Assembly (NCBI RefSeq): GCF_014651715.1
Contig: NZ_BMXK01000004.1
Location: forward strand, 1-64,000
Length of the DNA stretch: 64,000 nt
Source: Zhihengliuella salsuginis
Lineage (GTDB): Bacteria > Actinomycetota > Actinomycetes > Actinomycetales > Micrococcaceae
Direction: 5' to 3'
In this document: positions 26,444 through 35,576 of the stretch, in pieces
Position numbering within the stretch: position 1 is the stretch's first letter
Layout of the letters: every line of letters begins with the position of its first letter
Position numbers and translations under genes: made by a program
The notes under the pieces: generated by a model
Database searches by the model: none
What the model was told of the DNA's origin: nothing
What the model saw: only the letters and a program-made list of their open reading frames with translations

Positions 26444-27417
26444 GCGGTGAGGTTCTCCGGCTGACGCGGTTCGGGCAACGTCCCACCGTACCAAAGTTCG
26501 ATAAGACGCCGGGCGACGGAGAAGGCCATCGGAGCCGCGATCCGCCCCGAGCGGATGTCCTCTGCGAGCTCCCGGCGGGTGAACCAGCGCAGATCGACGA
26601 TCTCCTCGCCGTCGGGGACGACGTCGACGGCGTCGGCCCGGGCGCGGAACGCCAGCATCAGCGACGCCGGGAAGGGCCACGGCTGGGAGGCCACGTATTC
26701 GGGCGAGTGCACCTGGATCCCGGCCTCCTCGCCGACCTCGCGCACCACGGCCGCCTCCAGCGACTCCCCCGGCTCCACGAATCCGGCCAGCGTCGAATAC
26801 CGCTGCCCGCCCCACCGGGCGTTGGCCCCCAGCAGCAGCCGGTCGTCGCCGTCGATGATGGAGACGATGACGGCCGGGTCGGTCCGCGGGAAGTGCTGCG
26901 AGCCGTCTTCGCGGCAGACGCGCACCCACCCGCTGTGCACGACGTCGGTGGCCGCCCCGCAGCGCGGGCAGTGGGTGTGGCCGGCATGCCAGTTCACGAT
27001 GGCCGTGGCCGTGATCAGTATCTCCGCCTCGGCGGCGTCCAGCACCGGGGCCAGCGCCCGCATCCCCTGCCATGCCTCCGCCTGCTCCTCCGCGGGCTCG
27101 TCGACGACCACCGCGACGAGGTGGCGGCCGGCGACCGGCGACGCGGCGTCGTCGTGCAGCCGGCCGAGGTAGATCTCCTGCGCACCGCGCGGAGCCAGCG
27201 ACGCGACGCCGTCCCGGGTGAGCCAGCGCAGCCGGGCCCCGTCCGTCGGGACGGCCCCGGCGCGCCGGTCCCTCCCGGAGACGATGGGCAGGTACCGCGT
27301 GTCGGGGTCGTCCGTCACCCCGGCGAGCCAGGACTCGCCGCCCCGCTTGTCGCTGTAGCGGTCGAGGACGTGCGGCACCCGCGCCGCGCTGGGGGTCGAA
27401 GGGCGCGAAGTCTGCAT
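26440..27417 (-). CDS. nudC: NAD(+) diphosphatase / NADH pyrophosphatase (Nudix)
   Basis: 325 residues. Zinc ribbon HCPRCGAATD near residue 150 (its third and fourth ligands are not obvious, since the second pair reads VCREDG). The Nudix box GFVEPGESLEAAVVREVGEEAG follows, with the NudC-specific SQPWPFPASLM segment 16 residues after it. The enzyme splits NAD(H) to NMN(H) and AMP, or removes NAD caps from RNA. TACGGT ends six bases before the ATG, so it is probably leaderless. Heads an operon with uvrD2. Confidence 0.93.
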   Translation of the reverse strand: MQTSRPSTPSAARVPHVLDRYSDKRGGESWLAGVTDDPDTRYLPIVSGRDRRAGAVPTDGARLRWLTRDGVASLAPRGAQEIYLGRLHDDAASPVAGRHLVAVVVDEPAEEQAEAWQGMRALAPVLDAAEAEILITATAIVNWHAGHTHCPRCGAATDVVHSGWVRVCREDGSQHFPRTDPAVIVSIIDGDDRLLLGANARWGGQRYSTLAGFVEPGESLEAAVVREVGEEAGIQVHSPEYVASQPWPFPASLMLAFRARADAVDVVPDGEEIVDLRWFTRRELAEDIRSGRIAAPMAFSVARRLIELWYGGTLPEPRQPENLTA

Positions 27418-27581
27418 GGTTCTACCGTACTCATCCGGCGCCGCTCCCGCTGGATCGAAGAGCCCGGCTGTGGATGGCGGATGCGCCACGACAGGTGCGG
27501 GACACTCCCAGTTAACGTCATGGTTGACGACTCGCCGCCGGCTTCGCCCGTGGTCCCGCCCGTCGCGCATACGGTGGAGGA

Positions 27582-29015
27582 GTGAAACGCTCTCCCATGG
27601 AACTCGCCGCCATCGCAACGGCCGCCGTCCCCGGGCTGACCCCGGTCGGGGTGGGGGCCCTGGCCGACGACGCTGACGACTTCGACTCGGCCCTGGTCCG
27701 GGACGCGCAGCAGAATCAGTGGCGCATCCGCGCCCCGCGCCACGACGAGGCCAGCATGCGCCTCGAGTCGGAGCTGGCAGCCCTGCGTTCGTTCACGCCC
27801 GCCGTCCGGGCGGGCCTGCCCTTCCGTATCCCGTCGGTGGCCGGAACGGTCCGCCAGGGCACCCTGCGCACCTTCGTCTACAACCATCTCGACGGCGGCA
27901 ACCTGCCGCTCGAGGAGCTGATCGCCGCCGGTGGAGCGGCCGCCGCGAACGTCGGACGGACGATCGCCGCCATCCACGGGCTGCCGAACGACATCGTCGA
28001 TCGGGCCGATCTGCCCGCGTACTCCGCCGAGGAGTTCCGGCAGCGCCGCCTCAACGCCCTCGACCAGGCCGCGACGACGGGCAAGATCCCGCCGCGGCTC
28101 CTCCGCCGCTGGGAGCACGCTCTGGAGGACGTGGGCCTGTGGCGGTTCCATCCGACGGTCGTGCACGGCGATCTGCACGAGGAGACACTGCTCCTCGAGG
28201 GCGCCAATGTCACCGCCGTGACCGGGTGGACGGACCTCCACATCGGGGACCCCTCCGACGATCTGGCCTGGCTGGCAGCGGCTCACGAACAGTCGTTCAG
28301 CGATGCCGTCTTCGAGGCCTACGTGGCCGAACGCGGCGACAAGGCCGACCCCCACCTGATGCGTCGCGCGGCCCTCTCCGCCGAGTTCGCGCTCGCCCAG
28401 TGGCTGGTCAAGGCCGTGGCTTCGGAGGACCCGGGACGCATCGCCGAGGCTGAGACGATGCTCGAGGATCTGGACGCCGACATCGCCGAGTACGGCGGCC
28501 AGCCCATCAGCGTCATCGAGCCCCCGCGCTACGACGAGTCGGAGGCCGCGGGCGACGAAGCGCGCGACGACGACAACGGATCCGGGGACTCGGACGAGTC
28601 GGAGCCGGCGCATCAAGGCGGATCAGCCGTGACCGTGGAGGCCCCGGACCGGCCGGCCGTCGTCGTTCTGGACGACGAGCCCGAGGACGCCGAGCCGGGA
28701 TCGCCTGCAGGTCCTGCGGAGGCCGCCAACCGTCCGGTCGAGACGACCGAAGCCGGGCCGGAATCCGAGGAAGCCCCGGCCACCGCTTCCGAGTCCGGCA
28801 CGGGAGCATCCGCCGACAGCGCGGCGGAGGCTGCTCCGGCGGACGAGGCCGAGGCGGATCCGGATACGGATGCGGTCGAGGACCCCGCGGAGGCGGGATC
28901 CGACGACCACGACGAGCCCGCTTCGTCCGACGAGGGCGACGATGCGCCGGCGTCGGAGGTCCCGACATCGGCGATTCCGATCATCCAGCTGCCCGTGAAG
29001 AACGACAAGGCCTGA
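27582..29015 (+). CDS. Aminoglycoside-phosphotransferase-fold protein with altered catalytic residues
   Basis: 477 residues. About 1-310 is the APH/choline-kinase fold; the last 150 are Glu/Asp/Ala/Ser/Pro-rich and disordered. The catalytic loop reads VVHGDLHEET: the Asp is kept, but the Asn expected five residues after it is replaced (Thr). The magnesium-binding IDW/DFG-like site reads VTGWTDLHIGDP, Gly replacing the metal Asp. Kinase activity is therefore doubtful. TACGGT ends six bases before the GTG, suggesting a leaderless message. It is convergent with adnB, overlapping its 3' end by 35 bases. Resistance to aminoglycosides should not be inferred. Confidence 0.85.
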   Translation: MKRSPMELAAIATAAVPGLTPVGVGALADDADDFDSALVRDAQQNQWRIRAPRHDEASMRLESELAALRSFTPAVRAGLPFRIPSVAGTVRQGTLRTFVYNHLDGGNLPLEELIAAGGAAAANVGRTIAAIHGLPNDIVDRADLPAYSAEEFRQRRLNALDQAATTGKIPPRLLRRWEHALEDVGLWRFHPTVVHGDLHEETLLLEGANVTAVTGWTDLHIGDPSDDLAWLAAAHEQSFSDAVFEAYVAERGDKADPHLMRRAALSAEFALAQWLVKAVASEDPGRIAEAETMLEDLDADIAEYGGQPISVIEPPRYDESEAAGDEARDDDNGSGDSDESEPAHQGGSAVTVEAPDRPAVVVLDDEPEDAEPGSPAGPAEAANRPVETTEAGPESEEAPATASESGTGASADSAAEAAPADEAEADPDTDAVEDPAEAGSDDHDEPASSDEGDDAPASEVPTSAIPIIQLPVKNDKA

Positions 29016-32000
29016 CGCGCCTCACCGCTCCTCGGCGCTCGCACCCCCCGAGCGCGCCGTCGATGAGCTCGATGAGCTCGGACTCCGCGGCCAGGCGGTC
29101 CGGCCGCAGGGTCCGTCCCTGCCCGACATAGAAGAACGCGGCGTCGACCCGTTCCACGTCGACCTCGTGCAGGCGGGCGAAGCCGAGCCGGTAGACGGCC
29201 AGCTGGATCGCCTTCGCCTCCGCGTCGCGTCCCACGGGGACGCGCCCTGTCTTCCAGTCGACCAGCGTCCAGCGCTCCTCGCCCTCGGCGCCGGTCTCGC
29301 GGAAGACGGCGTCGATCCTGCCGCGGACGTTGACCGAGCCGACGTTGGTTTCGAAGGGGACCTCGACGAACGCCGGCTGCCTCTCGGCCCACTCCGAGTC
29401 GAGGAACGCCTGTTTCATCTCCTCCAGCCCGTAGGCGTCGTCGATATGCGAATCGGCGGTGCCCACCCATTCGTCCATGTCGAGCATGCCCGTGGATCCG
29501 AAGCGTTCTTCGACCCAGGCGTGGAAGGCTGTTCCCTTCCGTGCTGCGACGCCGGGCCGTCGGGGCACGGGGCGCCTCATCTGAGCGAGCACCGCCTCCC
29601 GTTCGGTGGCGAGATCGACGAACAGGGACGCCCGCACGTGGGTGGGAGCGTCGTACCGCTTCGGCGCCTCGTCCTGGCGCTTCCTCGCCAGCAGCAGCCG
29701 CGCCTCGTCCAGCCACGCGGTCCCCGCCTCCGTGACCGGTACCGCCTCGCGGCCCTCCCGCCGGGCGGCCAGTGATTCCCGGACGACGGCGGCGCTCGCC
29801 TCGAGTGCGGGCCGCCGGCTGCCGGTGGGCGGGACCTCCCCGCCCCCGCGGAGGATCCGCGGCCCGGCGAGCGGATCGAATGGCCAGACCGCCTCGGTCG
29901 GGTCCTCGCGGAACGGGTTCTCCGCCGGCGCCTGATCGTCGTCGCACCAGACGGGGATGGTGGCCGGCGGGTCGGCCTCGTCCGCGAGCGGAACCAGGTC
30001 CCGCAGGAACGGCGAGACGCCGACGGGCTTGCTGCGGCTGCCGAACCAGACCGAGCCGGAGCACAGCAGCAGGTGGCGGGCACGGGTGAAGGCCACGTAG
30101 GCGAGTCTCCGTTCCTCGAGTTCGCCGTGCGCCTGGACCTCCGCCTTGAAGGCCTTCTCCGCGTCGACGACGGACTTCAGGTCTTCCTGGTCCGTGTCCC
30201 ACTGGGGCAGGTCGTGCCGGTCTCCGCGCAGCGGCCACGGCAGAGAAGCGTGTCCCGTGGTCCACCGGTTGTCCCGGGCGGAGGGGAAGACCCCGTCGTC
30301 GAGGCCCGCGACGGCGACGATGTCCCATTCGAGTCCTTTGGAAGCGTGGATGGTCAGCAGCTGAACGGCCTCGGGATCGGAGTCGGATTGAGGGATCTCG
30401 AGCCCTTTCTCCTGTTCCGCCGCAGCGTCCAGCCAGGTCAGGAATCCGGTCAGCGACGAGCTGCCGGAGCTGCGCGAGTAGGTCGCGGCGACGTCGGCGA
30501 ACGCGTCGAGATGCCGTCGCGCCGAATGGATGCTCTCGCTGGGTTTGGCGGCCAGTTCGAGATCGAGTCCCACGGCCCGTTCGACCTCGTAGATCAGCGT
30601 GAGAAGGTCGTCGTCGACGAACGTCCGCAAAAAACGGATCTCCTCCGCCAGCCGAGCGAGACGCTCGCGCGCGGCCACGGTCAGGCTGCGGCCGCGCCGG
30701 CTGGTCCAGCCGGGCGGCGGCAGATGGTCGAGGCCTTCGATCAGGCTGGCCGCATCGGTCAGTTCAGGAGTCGGCGCCTGCTCGGACTCGGGGTCCAGCG
30801 CCTGTGCCCGCCGGGACTCGAGCGCCTTCGACCAATCCGCGAACGCGAGCAGGTCCGCGGGGCCGATCCGCCAGCGGGCCCCCGCGATGAGGCGCAGCAG
30901 GGCATCAGAACGGTTGGGATCGACGAGGACACGCAGCGTCGACGTCAGGTCGACGATCTCCGGGAGGGCCAGCAGTCCGGACAGGCCAACGATCTCGTAC
31001 GGGACTCCGCGTTCCTCCAGCGCCGCGGCCATCTCGGCCAGCTGCCCCCGCGTGCGGAACAGGACGGCCGCGCTCGGCTGCGGCCCCTGAACCGAGGACT
31101 GCTCCTGACGGAGCTCGGACCTCGCGGACAGGAGCCGGCTGGCGAGCCAGTCGATCTCCTCGCCACTGGATCCGAGCCGGGCGAGCTCGACCTCGCCCGC
31201 GCCGGCGACCGGGCTCGGCTCGAGCCCCTCGACGGTGACGGCGCCGCCGCGCGACGCCTCGGTCAGGAGCGGGGCAGCGACGGAGTTGGCGGCTCGCAGG
31301 ATGTTCACGGAGTTCCGCCAGGCCGTGGTGAGATGTGCGACGGCGGCCGGTCCGCGTTCGCCGGTCGCCTCGTCGACGCGGGGGAACTCCGTCGGGAAAC
31401 GGAAGAGCTGCCCGGCGGAGGCCCCCCGGAACCCGTAGATGGACTGGTTGGGGTCCCCGACCGCGGTGACCGCGTGCCCGTCGCCGAACAGGGAGGAGAA
31501 GAGCACCATCTGCGCGTGCGAGGTGTCCTGGAACTCGTCCAGGAGCACGACCTTGAAGCGTTCTCGTTCCTCGACGCGGGCCGCATCCACGTCGCGGGCG
31601 ATCCGGGCCGCGAGCGCGACGAGGTCCCCGTAGTCCAGCACAGAGCGGGAGCGCTTGGCCTCGGCGTACCGCTCGGCGAGCCGCGCGACCGCGACGCGGG
31701 TGGAGAGCATCCCCATCATCTTCTCGGCCGCCTGCGAGCGGTCCTTCACCTTGCCGGCCATGTACGGCAGGGCGTCGAGGCCGCCGATGACGCCCGTCAT
31801 GTACTCGCCGGCCTCGGACGGCGCGATCAGGTGCTCGGCGCATTCGGAGGCGAACTGGACGACGGCGTCCGTGAGCGTGGACCGCGCGCCCTGCAGCTCG
31901 GCGGCGTCCCCGTCGTAGTCCTGAACGATCGTGTCCGCCAACTGCCAGGTCTGCGCGCTGCCGAGGAGTTCGGCATCAGGTTCGATGCCGATGCGCATGC

Positions 32001-32379
32001 CGTGGTCCGCAACCAGCGAGTTCGCGTACGAGTGGTAGGTCGAGACCGCCGGATCACCGAGCTCGTCGAGCCCGTCCTCGAGCAGGCCTCGGTCGTCGAG
32101 CTTCTGCAGCTGGTTCCGGATGCGGTGGGCCAGTTCGCCGGCGGCCTTGCGCGTGAACGTCACGCCCAGGATCTGGTCCGGGCGGACCAGCCCGTTGGCG
32201 ACGAGCCAGACGACGCGGTCCGCCATGGTCGCCGTCTTGCCCGACCCCGCACCGGCCACGACGAGCATCGGTTCGAGCGGCGAGGAGATGATCCCCGACT
32301 GCTGCTCGGTCGGCATGAACTGCCCCAGCCTGGTGGCGAGCTCCTCGGGGGTGAAGCGGATCGCGGTCTCGTCCGTCAT
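28981..32379 (-). CDS. adnB: ATP-dependent helicase-nuclease subunit AdnB
   Basis: 1132 residues. N-terminal UvrD-type motor: Walker A AGAGSGKT (42-49), LLDEFQDTSHAQ, AVGDPNQSIYGFRGA and motif VI RRLAYVAFTRARH are all intact. C-terminal RecB-like nuclease: AFHAWVEERFG, then LVDWKTGRVP with the metal Asp and Lys, then QLAVYRLGF. With AdnA it forms the double-strand-break resection motor-nuclease that replaces RecBCD or AddAB in actinobacteria; AdnB is the lead motor in mycobacteria. ATG eight bases after the adnA stop. The open frame runs further upstream through adnA, but similarity begins here. Confidence 0.94.
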   Translation of the reverse strand: MTDETAIRFTPEELATRLGQFMPTEQQSGIISSPLEPMLVVAGAGSGKTATMADRVVWLVANGLVRPDQILGVTFTRKAAGELAHRIRNQLQKLDDRGLLEDGLDELGDPAVSTYHSYANSLVADHGMRIGIEPDAELLGSAQTWQLADTIVQDYDGDAAELQGARSTLTDAVVQFASECAEHLIAPSEAGEYMTGVIGGLDALPYMAGKVKDRSQAAEKMMGMLSTRVAVARLAERYAEAKRSRSVLDYGDLVALAARIARDVDAARVEERERFKVVLLDEFQDTSHAQMVLFSSLFGDGHAVTAVGDPNQSIYGFRGASAGQLFRFPTEFPRVDEATGERGPAAVAHLTTAWRNSVNILRAANSVAAPLLTEASRGGAVTVEGLEPSPVAGAGEVELARLGSSGEEIDWLASRLLSARSELRQEQSSVQGPQPSAAVLFRTRGQLAEMAAALEERGVPYEIVGLSGLLALPEIVDLTSTLRVLVDPNRSDALLRLIAGARWRIGPADLLAFADWSKALESRRAQALDPESEQAPTPELTDAASLIEGLDHLPPPGWTSRRGRSLTVAARERLARLAEEIRFLRTFVDDDLLTLIYEVERAVGLDLELAAKPSESIHSARRHLDAFADVAATYSRSSGSSSLTGFLTWLDAAAEQEKGLEIPQSDSDPEAVQLLTIHASKGLEWDIVAVAGLDDGVFPSARDNRWTTGHASLPWPLRGDRHDLPQWDTDQEDLKSVVDAEKAFKAEVQAHGELEERRLAYVAFTRARHLLLCSGSVWFGSRSKPVGVSPFLRDLVPLADEADPPATIPVWCDDDQAPAENPFREDPTEAVWPFDPLAGPRILRGGGEVPPTGSRRPALEASAAVVRESLAARREGREAVPVTEAGTAWLDEARLLLARKRQDEAPKRYDAPTHVRASLFVDLATEREAVLAQMRRPVPRRPGVAARKGTAFHAWVEERFGSTGMLDMDEWVGTADSHIDDAYGLEEMKQAFLDSEWAERQPAFVEVPFETNVGSVNVRGRIDAVFRETGAEGEERWTLVDWKTGRVPVGRDAEAKAIQLAVYRLGFARLHEVDVERVDAAFFYVGQGRTLRPDRLAAESELIELIDGALGGCERRGAVRRVRPCRSSRAAG

Positions 32380-32387
32380 GTCGCCTT

Positions 32388-35300
32388 TCACGGTTGGGTC
32401 ACCTGCCGTCCTTCGTCGCAGAGCGGGCAGACGCCGGGCAGGCGGCAGGGCACGGCCCGGCCCTTCGACGGGTCGTGCCGCGCCAGGAAATCGGCGGCGC
32501 CCATGAGGCCGGCGGCCTCGAGAACCAAGGGCGTCGCCCAGTCCTCGTCGCCGATGGCGGGCTGCTCCTGCGGCCGCATCGACTTGGTCCCGTCGCCCAG
32601 CTGGACGAGTGCGGCACCGGCCGGACGGTCGGCGAGATGCAGCGAGTCCCCGAGGGCTCCGGCGAGGATCGCCGCCTGGTAGGTGCCGAGCTGGGGATGC
32701 CTGTCGACCTCCTTGGCCGTCGGCTTGGACTTGCCGGTCTTCAGGTCGACGACGTAGGGCCGGCCGTCGTCTCCGGCTTCCACCCGGTCGATGATGCCGG
32801 TCACGAGCGCCTTCCGCGTCCCGTCGGAGACCTGGACGCTGAATCCGACCTCCTGCCCGACGAGCCGGCGGCCGTTCTTGCGCATCTCGATCCCGTAGAG
32901 GGCGAGCTTGCGCAGCATGTCCTCGGCCCGTTCGCGGTCTTTGTCGGTCTCCCAACCCGGGGGCAGGTCGAGCTCGGGCCATCGCCGTTCGAGCTCGTCG
33001 CGGTACTGGTCGCCAGTGGCTTCCGGCATGTTCTCGGCTATCGCGTGGACCAGCGTACCGAGGCTGCGTGCGAAATCGACGGCGGCCTCTCCCCCTGCGG
33101 CCTGCACGAACCAGTTGAGCGGGGATTCGAGGACGGCCTGGACGCGGGACGGGGACACTGCGACGGGTTCGCCCTCGGGGGCCACGGGACCTGAGCTCGA
33201 GGGCGGCACGAGCCCCCACCAAGTGTCCGGATGGGCGCCGCGGATTCCTGCATCGGCCAGGTGGGCCAGCACGACGCCTGCGTCGTGTGCCGTTGCAGGG
33301 TCCTCTCCGCGGACCTCCGCTTCGGCGGTGCGGCGCAGATGGGCGACGAGCGCGCCGAGGGTCCGGGGGCGCGGGACATCGGTGACGCTCCGCTCGGCCC
33401 CGTCCGGCACGGGGTCGACGAAGTCGAGCAGTGCGGACGGCTGCTCGTCGTCGGAGAGCACGCCGATGCAGACGAGCTCGTCGCGCGCCCGGGAGGCCGC
33501 CGCGGCGAAGCTGCGGAATTCGTCGGCGCGGACGGCGCGGACGCGGGCGGCGGCATCGCGCTGCGCGGCGGCTTCGGGGCCGTCCTCCACGATCGCTGCC
33601 AGAGTCCCGGTTCTGAGCAGCTCGCCGCGCAGTTTGGTATTGGGCCAGATGCCCTCCTGCAGGCCCGGGATCAGCACCAGGCCCCATTCCCTTCCGACTG
33701 CGGATGCCGGCGTCAGGACGGCCACGGCCTCGGCGGTACTGCCCCGCCCGGCGAGGGAGTCCATGGGCAGCTCCTGCGACGAGATGTGCTCCACGAACTG
33801 CCGGACCGTCGAACCCGGCAGCTGGTCGATGAAGCGCTCGGCCGCCTGGAAGAGCGCGAGCAGCGCGTCCAGGTCGAGGTCTGCACGGTGTCCGGCGCTT
33901 CCGCCGGCGAGCGCCGCCTCGGTCCACGGCTTCTCCAGCCCCGAGGCCTCCCAGAGGGACCAGAGCGCCGTCTCGGCGTTGGCGTCGGCGGCGGCGAGGT
34001 GCCGCCGGGCGGCCGCGAGCATGCGGACGATCCGGCGGGCCCCCGTCGCCTCGCGTCCGAGCCCCTCGAGGCTCGCCGCGTCGGGATCGGGCGCGAGGAG
34101 GGCGCAGAGCAGTTCGGAGCTCGTCCGCCGGCCGCCGGCCCGGTACTCCGCGCGCCGCAGCTGCTGCCTCAGCCGTCTGACATCGAGGGCCGTCGCCTGG
34201 CCGTACCGGGAGGTGAGCAGCTGTTCGACGACGTCGGCGTCGGACACGGGCTCGTCGTCCAGGACCAGTTGCAGGAGGGTGATGAGCGGGCGGATGGCCG
34301 GCTCTTCCCGGAGGGGGACCTCGGCCGGGGGCACGCTGACCGCGATCCCCTGCTGGCTCAGGTGGCGCGCTATATTCCTCACGAGGCCGCCGTGCCTGAC
34401 GATGACCGCGATGTCGCCGAGCGGGCGCCCGCCCATCAGGTGCTCTTCGAGGATCCGGTGGGCGACGTAGCGCATCTCGTGGACGGGGCTGTCGACGAGG
34501 TGGGCGGCCACGCTGCCGGAACGGCCGTCGGCGCCGGTGGAGACCAGCGACCGGCCGTCGCGCCCGGCGGAGACCGGGATGCGGCGGGCGATCCGCCCCC
34601 AGGCCGCGGCGATGGCCGGCGGCATCCGGAAGGACTCGTCGAGCGTCAGCCGCTTCGTGTCGCCGAGGTGGGTGTCGATGCGGTTGAGGAAGTCGGGCCG
34701 CGCCCCGCGGAAACCCTGCACGACCGAGTCCGGTGCGGCGAAGGCCAGCACGTCGCGGCCCCGGCCGAGGACGGAGAGGAGCCGGTACTGGGCCGGGTTG
34801 GCCTCCTGGAGGTCGTCGACGACGAGGAGCTTGAGCCGCTGCTGCTCCTGCTCCAGGAGCTCGCCGTTGGCCTCGAGCAGACCGGCCGCACTGCTGATCA
34901 GCCCGGCCGGGTCGAAAGCCTCGGCGTGCCCCAGATCCAGCAGGTCGCGGTACTCCTGGTAGACGAGCGCGGCCGCCTCCCACTCGGGCATCAGATGGCG
35001 CGCGCCGAGTTCCTGGACGTCCGCCGGCTCGAGCCCGTGCTCGGCCAGGCGGTCGAAGAGCTCGCGCAGCTGATCTCGGAAGCCGCGCGTGGAGACGGCC
35101 TCCCCGAGGGACTCCGGCCAGTCCGGCGCCGATGGCAGGCCGGCGGCGTGGCCGTCGAGGATCTGGCCGATCAGGGCATCCTGTTCCGGCCCGGACAGCA
35201 GCCGGGGCGGGCGCTGGAGCTCGGGCAGGAATCCTGCGATGCGGGCCCGGCGGATCAGGTCGAAGGCATACGACGACCAGGTCCGGACGGCCGGCTCGGA

Positions 35301-35576
35301 GAACGTCACGTCGACCATCGAGGAGAGACCGTCGCGGAGTCGGGACGCGTGGGAGCGCGCGGACGTGAGGACCAGCAGCTGCTCCGGTTCCAGGTCCGCC
35401 CTGCCGCCCGGAGGGAATCCGAGGCGCGCGGCGACCGCGGCCAGCAGCGCCGTCGTCTTGCCCGTCCCCGGCGCCCCCAGGACGAGCGTCGGCCCGTGGC
35501 CGGCGCGCAGTCCGGCGATGCGGCGCTGGCCGGCGTCGAGCGGCTGCCCTCCGGCGGCCTCGTCGGTCGACGTCAT
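32388..35576 (-). CDS. adnA: ATP-dependent helicase-nuclease subunit AdnA
   Basis: 1062 residues. Walker A GAPGTGKT (34-41) is intact, but motif II reads VVDDLQEANP (Asp for the catalytic Glu) and motif III AAPDSVVQGFRGA lacks the GDPDQ residues. The motor is probably weak. The nuclease domain has VVDLKTGKSKPT and QLGTYQAAI, so its Asp and Lys are kept. A C-terminal cysteine trio, PCRLPGVCPLC, resembles the end of the AddB-type Fe-S nuclease site. The expected first cysteine appears replaced: ESPLNWF where relatives have a CP-aromatic pattern. Start overlaps the upstream ATL stop (ATGA). Confidence 0.93.
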   Translation of the reverse strand: MTSTDEAAGGQPLDAGQRRIAGLRAGHGPTLVLGAPGTGKTTALLAAVAARLGFPPGGRADLEPEQLLVLTSARSHASRLRDGLSSMVDVTFSEPAVRTWSSYAFDLIRRARIAGFLPELQRPPRLLSGPEQDALIGQILDGHAAGLPSAPDWPESLGEAVSTRGFRDQLRELFDRLAEHGLEPADVQELGARHLMPEWEAAALVYQEYRDLLDLGHAEAFDPAGLISSAAGLLEANGELLEQEQQRLKLLVVDDLQEANPAQYRLLSVLGRGRDVLAFAAPDSVVQGFRGARPDFLNRIDTHLGDTKRLTLDESFRMPPAIAAAWGRIARRIPVSAGRDGRSLVSTGADGRSGSVAAHLVDSPVHEMRYVAHRILEEHLMGGRPLGDIAVIVRHGGLVRNIARHLSQQGIAVSVPPAEVPLREEPAIRPLITLLQLVLDDEPVSDADVVEQLLTSRYGQATALDVRRLRQQLRRAEYRAGGRRTSSELLCALLAPDPDAASLEGLGREATGARRIVRMLAAARRHLAAADANAETALWSLWEASGLEKPWTEAALAGGSAGHRADLDLDALLALFQAAERFIDQLPGSTVRQFVEHISSQELPMDSLAGRGSTAEAVAVLTPASAVGREWGLVLIPGLQEGIWPNTKLRGELLRTGTLAAIVEDGPEAAAQRDAAARVRAVRADEFRSFAAAASRARDELVCIGVLSDDEQPSALLDFVDPVPDGAERSVTDVPRPRTLGALVAHLRRTAEAEVRGEDPATAHDAGVVLAHLADAGIRGAHPDTWWGLVPPSSSGPVAPEGEPVAVSPSRVQAVLESPLNWFVQAAGGEAAVDFARSLGTLVHAIAENMPEATGDQYRDELERRWPELDLPPGWETDKDRERAEDMLRKLALYGIEMRKNGRRLVGQEVGFSVQVSDGTRKALVTGIIDRVEAGDDGRPYVVDLKTGKSKPTAKEVDRHPQLGTYQAAILAGALGDSLHLADRPAGAALVQLGDGTKSMRPQEQPAIGDEDWATPLVLEAAGLMGAADFLARHDPSKGRAVPCRLPGVCPLCDEGRQVTQP

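Noticed and set aside
27582-29015. Aminoglycoside resistance gene
   Set aside because: Only the fold is shared. Catalytic Asn and metal Asp are missing, and the backbone context is housekeeping.
32380-34983. Extension of the adnB frame upstream to give a 2000-residue protein
   Set aside because: The extra part lies inside adnA in another frame and is Arg/Pro-rich without similarity. AdnB homology begins at the ATG at 32379.
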